19,908 bases of DNA from Comamonadaceae bacterium (GTDB lineage: Bacteria; Pseudomonadota; Gammaproteobacteria; Burkholderiales; Burkholderiaceae_C). Shown in pieces: positions 14,617 to 19,908 of this stretch. The stretch is from positions 1-19,908 of the forward strand of contig JAIXXW010000267.1 of assembly GCA_027490555.1 (NCBI GenBank), given 5' to 3'. The position numbers were made by a program, and so were the translations under genes. The first letter of the stretch is position 1, and each line of letters opens with the position of its first letter. A model generated the notes under the pieces. The model made no database searches. It was not told where the DNA came from and worked only from the letters and a program-made list of their open reading frames with translations.

Positions 14617-14949
14617 ATGACCCCACACACACTCGATCTCCAGGAAATGCAAGCGGCCGCAGGGCGCGCCTGCGAACTGATGAAGGTGCTGGCCAACCCA
14701 GACCGCCTGCTGATTTGCTGCCAGTTGTCCCAGCAAGAGATGTGCGTGGGCGAACTCGAGGCCAACTTGGGCATCATGCAACCGACGCTGTCCCAGCAGC
14801 TGACTGTGCTGCGCCATGCCGAGCTGGTGACCACGCGACGCGAAGGCAAGAACATCTTTTACCAGCTCTCCAGCGTTCCCGCCCTGGCCGTGATGAACAC
14901 CCTTTTTCAGCAGTTTTGCACCCCCCTCAACACAAGGAGCAAGAAATGA
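14617..14949 (+). CDS. bigR: ArsR-family persulfide-sensing repressor, BigR/SqrR-like
   Basis: 110 residues with one winged helix-turn-helix domain (recognition region MQPTLSQQLTVLRHAELV, about residues 54-71). Cys35 (LICCQL) and Cys101 (QQFCTP) are 66 residues apart. They align with the two cysteines that in BigR and SqrR form a disulfide or sulfane bridge with persulfide and release DNA. Two further cysteines, 34 and 43, lie close to the first. The start ATG 14617 is inferred because the predicted transcript starts after the upstream ATG 14575. It probably represses the divergent dioxygenase and its own operon. The ATGA overlap with the next gene indicates coupling. Confidence 0.9.
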   Translation: MTPHTLDLQEMQAAAGRACELMKVLANPDRLLICCQLSQQEMCVGELEANLGIMQPTLSQQLTVLRHAELVTTRREGKNIFYQLSSVPALAVMNTLFQQFCTPLNTRSKK

Positions 14950-15380
14950 CCATCGACTGGACCCACTTCACCCCCTGGACGGCCCTGGCCGGCGGCATCT
15001 TGCTGGGCATCGCCTCGGCCGCATTCATTTTGCTCAATGGCCGTGTGCTGGGCATCAGCGGCATTCTGGGCGGGTTGCTCATGCCCCGGCGCGGCGATGC
15101 CAGTTGGCGCGTGTTTTTCTTGCTGGGCATGCTGCTGGCGCCGGCCAGTCTGTCGCTGCTGGCGCCGGGGCTGATCAGTGCCCCGCGCATCGAGGCCAGC
15201 AACGTCGCCATTGTGGCTGCAGGCTTGCTGGTGGGTCTGGGCACGCGTTATGGCTCGGGCTGCACCAGCGGCCATGGCGTGTGTGGCTTGTCGCGCCTGT
15301 CGCCGCGTTCGCTGGTGGCCACGCTGGCCTTCATGGCCTCGGGTTTTGCCATGGTCTACACCGTCCGTCACTTGTTCTGA
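14946..15380 (+). CDS. pmpA: YeeE/YedE-family half transporter, PmpA-like
   Basis: 144 residues with about four hydrophobic segments, inner membrane. The signature GTRYGSGCTSGHGVCGLSRLS (residues 99-119, Cys106 and Cys113) is that of the YeeE/YedE family, in which the full-length TsuA imports thiosulfate through conserved cysteines. Half-size paired proteins like this and the next gene together should equal one full transporter. It starts by ATGA overlap with the regulator. In BigR-type operons such proteins are thought to move reduced sulfur species; the exact substrate here is unknown. Confidence 0.88.
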   Translation: MTIDWTHFTPWTALAGGILLGIASAAFILLNGRVLGISGILGGLLMPRRGDASWRVFFLLGMLLAPASLSLLAPGLISAPRIEASNVAIVAAGLLVGLGTRYGSGCTSGHGVCGLSRLSPRSLVATLAFMASGFAMVYTVRHLF

Positions 15381-15391
15381 AGGAGTCTGTC

Positions 15392-15841
15392 ATGAACCGT
15401 TTTTCTGAATTCCTTGTGGGCCTCCTGTTTGGTTGGGGCCTCTTGATCTCGGGCATGACCGACCCGGGCAAGGTGATCGGCTTTTTGGACCTGGCCGGCA
15501 CCTGGGACCCCTCACTGGCTTTTGTCATGGGCGGCGGCGTCTTGGTCGGTTTGCTGGGCTTTACCCTGGCCAAGAAACGCACCACCAGCTTTCTGGGTTC
15601 GGCCATGCACCTGCCCACGTCGCGCGACATCGACCGTCGGCTGGTGCTGGGGTCCCTCACCTTTGGTGCTGGCTGGGGCCTGGCGGGCTTTTGCCCAGGC
15701 CCGGGCATCGTGGCCATGGGCGCGGGCGAGTCTAAGGCGGCCTTGTTCGTGTTGGCCATGATCGCTGGCATGGGGGTGTTCGAGGTGCTCGATCGCCAGG
15801 CCAAGGCCAAGGCCTTGGCAGCCGGCGGCGAAGGGACCTGA
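15392..15841 (+). CDS. pmpB: YeeE/YedE-family half transporter, PmpB-like
   Basis: 149 residues, about four hydrophobic segments. GMTDPGKVIGFLDL (21-34) and GAGWGLAGFCPGPGIV (92-107, Cys101) are the second-half signatures of the YeeE/YedE family, complementary to those in the preceding gene. AGGAG at 15381-15385, six bases before ATG 15392, gives a good start 11 bases after the pmpA stop. The SulP gene begins one base after its stop. The product probably forms a heteromeric channel with PmpA for thiosulfate or a related sulfur anion. Confidence 0.88.
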   Translation: MNRFSEFLVGLLFGWGLLISGMTDPGKVIGFLDLAGTWDPSLAFVMGGGVLVGLLGFTLAKKRTTSFLGSAMHLPTSRDIDRRLVLGSLTFGAGWGLAGFCPGPGIVAMGAGESKAALFVLAMIAGMGVFEVLDRQAKAKALAAGGEGT

Positions 15842-15842
15842 G

Positions 15843-17579
15843 ATGCTGGCGAGAGGGCACTGGCCAGCTGTCGAATGGACGCGCGGCTACAACCGCGCCA
15901 CATTGAGCAGCGACCTGGTGGCAGCGGTCATCGTGACCCTCATGCTGATTCCGCAGAGCCTGGCTTATGCGGCGCTGGCCGGACTGCCGCCACAGGTGGG
16001 CCTGTATGCCAGCATCGCGCCGCTGCTGCTGTATGCGGTATGGGGCAGCAGTCGCGTGCTGGCGGTGGGTCCCGTGGCCGTGGTCTCGTTGATGACGGCA
16101 ACGGCCATTGGCGAGTTGGCGCAGGCGGGTTCGCCTGCCTATTGGGCGCTGGCGATCACGCTGGCTTTTCTCTCGGGGGCCATGCTGTTGCTGATGGGCC
16201 TGATGCGCCTGGGTTTTCTGGCCAATTTCCTCAGTCACCCGGTGATCTCGGGCTTCATCACGGCCTCGGCCTTGCTGATTGCCGCTGGCCAGCTCAAAGT
16301 GATCCTGGGAATCCAGGCAAGTGGACACCATTTTTTCGATCTGATGTTGGCCCTGATGCTTCACCTGCCGCAAGCCCATGCCCTGAGCGCAGCGATCGGG
16401 CTTGGCACGGTGGCCTTTCTGTTCTGGGCCCGGCGGGGCGTCAAGCCGCTGCTGAGTCGCCTGGGACTGGGACCACGTTGGGCCGATGGCTTGTCACGGG
16501 CCGCGCCGGTGGCGGGCATCGCGGTCACCGCCGTGCTCACCTGGGCGGGTCAGTGGCACGAGCAGGGCGTTCGCATCGTCGCCGACGTGCCCCAGGGTCT
16601 GCCGCCGCTCACGATGCCGTCCTGGGATCTCGCGCTTTGGCAGCAGCTGGCGGTTTCCGCCTTGCTGATCAGCTTGGTGGGTTTTGTGGAATCGGTATCG
16701 GTGGGCCAGACCTTGGCGGCCAAGCGTCGCCAGCGCATTGAACCTGACCGTGAATTGGTGGCACTGGGCGCCAGCAACCTGGGCGCAGCCTTCACCGGCG
16801 GCTTTCCTGTGACCGGCGGCTTTGCACGCTCGGTCGTGAATTTCGACGCTGGGGCACAGACACCGGCCGCTGGCATCTTCACTGCGGTGGGCATTTTGCT
16901 GGCGGCCATGCTGCTCACGCCGGCGTTGTACTTCGTGCCTCAGGCCACGCTGGCCGCCACCATCGTGGTGGCGGTCCTGTCCCTGGTGGACCTGCACATG
17001 CTGCGCAGCACCTGGGCCTATTCGCGCTCAGATTTTTCGGCGGTGATCGTCACTTTGCTGGTCACACTGGCCGTGGGTGTGGAGGCGGGTCTGGTGGCCG
17101 GTGTGGCCATTTCGTTGCTGCTGTACCTCTACAAGACCAGCCGGCCGCACATCGCAGAGGTCGGGTGGGTGCCTGGCACAGAGCATTTTCGCAATGTGCT
17201 GCGCCACAAGGTACAGGTGAGCCCACAATTGGCCAGCCTGCGCGTGGACGAAAGCCTGTACTTTGCCAACGCCCGCGTGCTGGAAGACCGCGTCAACGCC
17301 CTGGTGGCCGAACGGCCACAGCTCAGGCATTTGGTGCTGCAATGCTCGGCCATCAACGACATCGATGCCAGCGCCCTTGAAAGTCTGGAAGCTATTGACC
17401 AGCGCTTGCGCGACGCGGGTGTGCGTCTGCACCTGAGCGAGGTCAAGGGCCCCGTGATGGACCGGCTGCAGACCACAGGTTTTCTGAAGCATCTGAGCGG
17501 TCAGGTGCATCTCACCCACTATCAAGCCGTCACCCAATGGGCACCCGACATCTTCAATGTTTCCGAGGTCGGTGCGTGA
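15843..17579 (+). CDS. SulP-family anion (sulfate) transporter with STAS domain
   Basis: 578 residues. The membrane domain (about residues 20-430) starts LVAAVIVTLMLIPQSLAYAALAGLPPQVGLYASI, the SulP hallmark, and contains FLSHPVISGFITASALLI and GSSRVLAVGPVAVVSL, plus LGASNLGAAFTGGFPVTGGFARSVVN. A cytoplasmic STAS domain follows (about 450-570; LRHLVLQCSAINDIDASALESLEAI carries the usual conserved Asp-Xaa-Ser/Ala region). Family members move sulfate, bicarbonate or other anions with Na+ or H+. Its position one base after pmpB in a persulfide-controlled operon suggests sulfate or sulfite transport linked to sulfur oxidation; direction and substrate cannot be read from sequence. It ends 28 bases from the convergent ureD. 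Confidence 0.93.
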   Translation: MLARGHWPAVEWTRGYNRATLSSDLVAAVIVTLMLIPQSLAYAALAGLPPQVGLYASIAPLLLYAVWGSSRVLAVGPVAVVSLMTATAIGELAQAGSPAYWALAITLAFLSGAMLLLMGLMRLGFLANFLSHPVISGFITASALLIAAGQLKVILGIQASGHHFFDLMLALMLHLPQAHALSAAIGLGTVAFLFWARRGVKPLLSRLGLGPRWADGLSRAAPVAGIAVTAVLTWAGQWHEQGVRIVADVPQGLPPLTMPSWDLALWQQLAVSALLISLVGFVESVSVGQTLAAKRRQRIEPDRELVALGASNLGAAFTGGFPVTGGFARSVVNFDAGAQTPAAGIFTAVGILLAAMLLTPALYFVPQATLAATIVVAVLSLVDLHMLRSTWAYSRSDFSAVIVTLLVTLAVGVEAGLVAGVAISLLLYLYKTSRPHIAEVGWVPGTEHFRNVLRHKVQVSPQLASLRVDESLYFANARVLEDRVNALVAERPQLRHLVLQCSAINDIDASALESLEAIDQRLRDAGVRLHLSEVKGPVMDRLQTTGFLKHLSGQVHLTHYQAVTQWAPDIFNVSEVGA

Positions 17580-17607
17580 ATGGAAGATGGCGCCGCGATG
17601 TCTCACC

Positions 17608-18468
17608 CTAAAGGTGCCACAGTCTGGGCAAGGTCCCCGGCAAATCCCACAGCGCCTGGCGCCACGCGGCCCACACCTGCCGGAGCAATTGCGTGGCCGG
17701 CTCGGTCACCGGGGCCAGCGCCCGCATCACGATGACCTGGGGGTGCGGCGCAGTGGCCCCGGCGGACAGGCGCAGGGGCGAGGCTTCCAACAGCTCGCGC
17801 GCCACAGCCAAGGCCCGGTCGCGGCGTTCATCGGCGATGCCGCTGCCCGCTGCCATCACCAGCGTGGCCATGCAGCGTTGGCCGGCCAGGCCCAGAGGAC
17901 CGTCCATGAGCCGGGTGTCGCTGGCACCGATGCGGCCACGCTCCAGCCAGACGCCTGGGATCTCCATATGCTGGCGAAATGTGCCTTGCGCATAGGGCAT
18001 GTCGGCGGCGGGCAATCCGAATGCTGTGATGTCCCAGGCCATCAACTCGGCCCCGGGCGCCAGCTCGAACACCGCGCGGTTGAGCGCGTCGCAGCCGTTG
18101 TAGGCAATGGCTTCCAGAGGCAGCCATTCGAGGCGTGCGCCTTGTTCCAGCCGGGCATGCACTTGCTGCGTGGCCAGCCCGGCTTCGGAGCGGTAAAAGC
18201 GTGTGGCCCCGGGGGTGGTGACCAGCCCGTGCGCGCCGGGCCCCACCGTGACCTGGATGTCGAGGGTGTCGCCGCCCACCAGGCCACTGGGGGGGTGCAC
18301 CAACACGTTGTGGCACACCGCATCGCCCTCGGGGTAGAGGCTTTGCAGGATGCGCAAGGGGCCTTGGTGCAGGAAGCGGGCCACGCTGCGCCCGGCCTCC
18401 TGGGTGTAGTCCAGCTGCAAGCTGGCCTGCCAGGTCTTGCCTGGCATGGCCGTTGTGACACGCTCCAT
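17608..18468 (-). CDS. ureD: Urease accessory protein UreD (UreH)
   Basis: 286 residues from ATG 18468. UreD binds apo-urease first and provides the passage for nickel from UreG and UreF. Family-specific stretches are FLHQGPLRILQSLYPEG, CHNVLVHPPSGLVGGDTLDI, TTPGATRFYRSEAG, LEWLPLEAIAYNGC and a C-terminal half with WDITAFGLPAA. The start is uncertain: GTG 18492, just after the permease stop, is in frame and would add eight residues. The gene lies about 10 kb from ureA, separated by the urt and sulfur operons. It follows an ABC permease with little or no gap, so it is probably co-transcribed with that transporter. Confidence 0.94.
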   Translation of the reverse strand: MERVTTAMPGKTWQASLQLDYTQEAGRSVARFLHQGPLRILQSLYPEGDAVCHNVLVHPPSGLVGGDTLDIQVTVGPGAHGLVTTPGATRFYRSEAGLATQQVHARLEQGARLEWLPLEAIAYNGCDALNRAVFELAPGAELMAWDITAFGLPAADMPYAQGTFRQHMEIPGVWLERGRIGASDTRLMDGPLGLAGQRCMATLVMAAGSGIADERRDRALAVARELLEASPLRLSAGATAPHPQVIVMRALAPVTEPATQLLRQVWAAWRQALWDLPGTLPRLWHL

Positions 18469-18493
18469 GCCGGCCTGGCTCAAAGCGCGCACA

Positions 18494-19261
18494 TCATTCG
18501 CTTTGCGAGCCGCGGTGCGCCCAGCCGGTGGTGTGCTTTTCGATGGCGCTGAACAGCTCGTACATGGCCATGGCCATGACACCCACCACCACCAGGCCGG
18601 AGAAGGCCAGGCCCATCTGCATGGCCGAGCCGGCCGAGATCAGCAGGTAACCAATGCCTTCGTTGGACGCAGTCATCTCGGACACCGTGGTGCCCACAAA
18701 GGCCAGCGTGATGGCCACTTTGAGCGAGCCATAAAAGTAAGGCATGGAGCGGGGCAGGCCCACTTTGACCAGCACATCCCAGCGTTTGGCGCCCAGCACA
18801 CGCAGCACGTCTTCGAGCTCGGGCTCGAGCGTGGCCAGACCCGTGGCGATGTTCACCATGATTGGGAAGAAGCTGATGAGAAAAGCGGTGAGGATGGCCG
18901 GGCCGATGCCGATGCCGAACCACACCACCAGAATCGGGACGAAGGCCGCTTTGGGCAAGGCGTTGAAGGCGGTCATGAGCGGGTACACGGCCGCATAGGC
19001 CAGGCGCGAGCTGCCGATGATGAAGCCCAGCAACACCCCGACCACGATGGCGATGCCAAAGCCCACCATGGTGACCCAGAAGGTGCGCCAGGCGTGACCC
19101 GCGATCACGTCGCTGAACTCGATGGTTTGTTGCGCAATGCGCGAAGGGCTAGGGAAAACGAATTCCGAAACGTTGAAGGCGCGACACAGGCCTTCCCAGA
19201 CCAGGATGCTCAGCACCAGCAAGATCCAGGGGGACCAGCTTTCGAGGGATTTCTTGTTCAT
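18494..19261 (-). CDS. ABC transporter permease, NitT/TauT (SsuC-like) type
   Basis: 255 residues with about six membrane segments. The cytoplasmic coupling loop reads ELEDVLRVLGAKRWDVLVKVGLP, the EAA-type motif of nitrate/sulfonate/taurine permeases, and the N-terminus has NVSEFVFPSPSRIAQQ. GGGAG upstream supports ATG 19261; the longer frame to 19414 overlaps the ATPase gene. It starts 13 bases after the ATPase stop, and ureD follows directly. Substrate is not evident: family members carry nitrate, cyanate, sulfonates, taurine or pyrimidine precursors. The binding protein gene is not in the window and may lie beyond the right edge. Confidence 0.9.
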   Translation of the reverse strand: MNKKSLESWSPWILLVLSILVWEGLCRAFNVSEFVFPSPSRIAQQTIEFSDVIAGHAWRTFWVTMVGFGIAIVVGVLLGFIIGSSRLAYAAVYPLMTAFNALPKAAFVPILVVWFGIGIGPAILTAFLISFFPIMVNIATGLATLEPELEDVLRVLGAKRWDVLVKVGLPRSMPYFYGSLKVAITLAFVGTTVSEMTASNEGIGYLLISAGSAMQMGLAFSGLVVVGVMAMAMYELFSAIEKHTTGWAHRGSQSE

Positions 19262-19274
19262 GAGGGGCTCCCGC

Positions 19275-19908
19275 TTATTGTTGGATGGCCGCACCGGTTT
19301 TGCGCATGGCACCGATGTGGCCGCGCAGCTCGTGCACGATGTTGGTGAATTCGGGTGTGTAGGTGATTTCCAGATCGCGCGGCCTGGGCAGGTCGATCTC
19401 GCGTTTGACCACAAAGCGGCCCGGGCTCTTGCTCATCACGTACACCGTGTCGGCCAGGAACACCGACTCGCGCAGGTCGTGGGTGACCAAGATGACGTTG
19501 AATTTTTGCTCGGTCCACAGGTCGCGCAAGATGCACCAGAGTTCTTCGCGGGTGAAGGCGTCGAGCGCACCGAAGGGCTCGTCGAGCAAGAGCATCTTGG
19601 GTTCATGGATCAGGGCGCGGCAGATGCTCGCGCGTTGCTGCATGCCGCCCGACAGTTGCCAGGGGAACTTGTCCTCGTAGCCGCCCAGGCCCACGGTGTT
19701 GAGCAGTTTGCGCGCACGCTCCACATACTCGGCCTTCTTTTCCTTGAAGTGGGTGCGGTAGGGCTCCACGATTTCGAGGGGCAGCAGCACGTTGTCTAGG
19801 GTGGTGCGCCAGGGCAGCAGGGACGAGGCCTGAAACGCCATGCCGCTGATCTTGAGCGGGCCGGTCACCGGCTGACCGTCCACCAGGATGCGGCCTTTGC
19901 TGGGCATC
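19275..19908 (-). CDS. ABC transporter ATP-binding protein, NitT/TauT (SsuB-like) type (5' end outside window)
   Basis: 211 codons are visible in frame up to the right edge; the N-terminus with Walker A lies beyond 19908. The Met at the very edge (MPSKGRILVDGQ) is almost certainly internal. Seen motifs are the Q-loop AFQASSLLPWRTTLDNV, signature LSGGMQQR, Walker B MLLLDEPFGALD and switch His in VTHDLRES. These are typical of the nitrate/sulfonate/taurine ATPase family. The gene precedes the permease by 13 bases and drives that transporter; the substrate is unknown. Confidence 0.93.
   Translation of the reverse strand, partial: MPSKGRILVDGQPVTGPLKISGMAFQASSLLPWRTTLDNVLLPLEIVEPYRTHFKEKKAEYVERARKLLNTVGLGGYEDKFPWQLSGGMQQRASICRALIHEPKMLLLDEPFGALDAFTREELWCILRDLWTEQKFNVILVTHDLRESVFLADTVYVMSKSPGRFVVKREIDLPRPRDLEITYTPEFTNIVHELRGHIGAMRKTGAAIQQ

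Noticed and set aside
17603..17615. Hairpin CACC-CTAAA-GGTG between sulP and ureD as a shared terminator
   Set aside because: The stem is only four base pairs, has no T run on either strand and overlaps the end of ureD.

Overview
The window looks like chromosomal DNA of a betaproteobacterium of the order Burkholderiales, most likely Comamonadaceae (Limnohabitans, Rhodoferax and Hydrogenophaga are the sort of genera I have in mind). This is inferred from high GC, gene content and protein sequence style; it was not computed. It is dominated by a urea uptake and urease locus, interrupted by a sulfur-handling module and flanked on the left by a more AT-rich accessory stretch.

Positions 1-3050 are accessory. 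They hold the last codons of an unidentified gene with a good terminator, a long spacer, a repetitive surface protein with a predicted outer-membrane barrel (623-2047), and a decayed serine recombinase (2251-2668). The stretch ends at tRNA-Ser(UGA) (3049-3136, minus) with its own terminator.

Positions 3174-7698 (minus strand) are the urease operon in the order ureA, a 56-residue His-rich membrane microprotein, ureB, ureC, ureE, ureF, ureG, mostly with overlapping or near-touching stops and starts. UreABC form the nickel enzyme. UreE and UreG deliver nickel, and UreF helps assemble the activation complex. Divergent from it, urtABCDE (7904-13621, plus) encodes the high-affinity urea ABC transporter. 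A near-ideal sigma-54 promoter lies at 7820-7835, pointing to nitrogen control.

Positions 13635-17579 form a sulfur module. A persulfide dioxygenase-like metallo-beta-lactamase-fold gene (minus) is divergent from a BigR/SqrR-like ArsR repressor, two half-size YeeE/YedE (PmpA/PmpB) membrane proteins and a SulP anion transporter (plus). A perfect inverted repeat between the divergent genes carries a TTGACA box in each arm, so one repressor could control both directions.

Positions 17608-19908 (minus strand) hold ureD, the urease accessory gene missing from the main operon, directly downstream of a NitT/TauT-type ABC permease and an ATPase gene that runs off the right edge. The urea genes are therefore split into three transcription units, with the sulfur genes between urtE and ureD.
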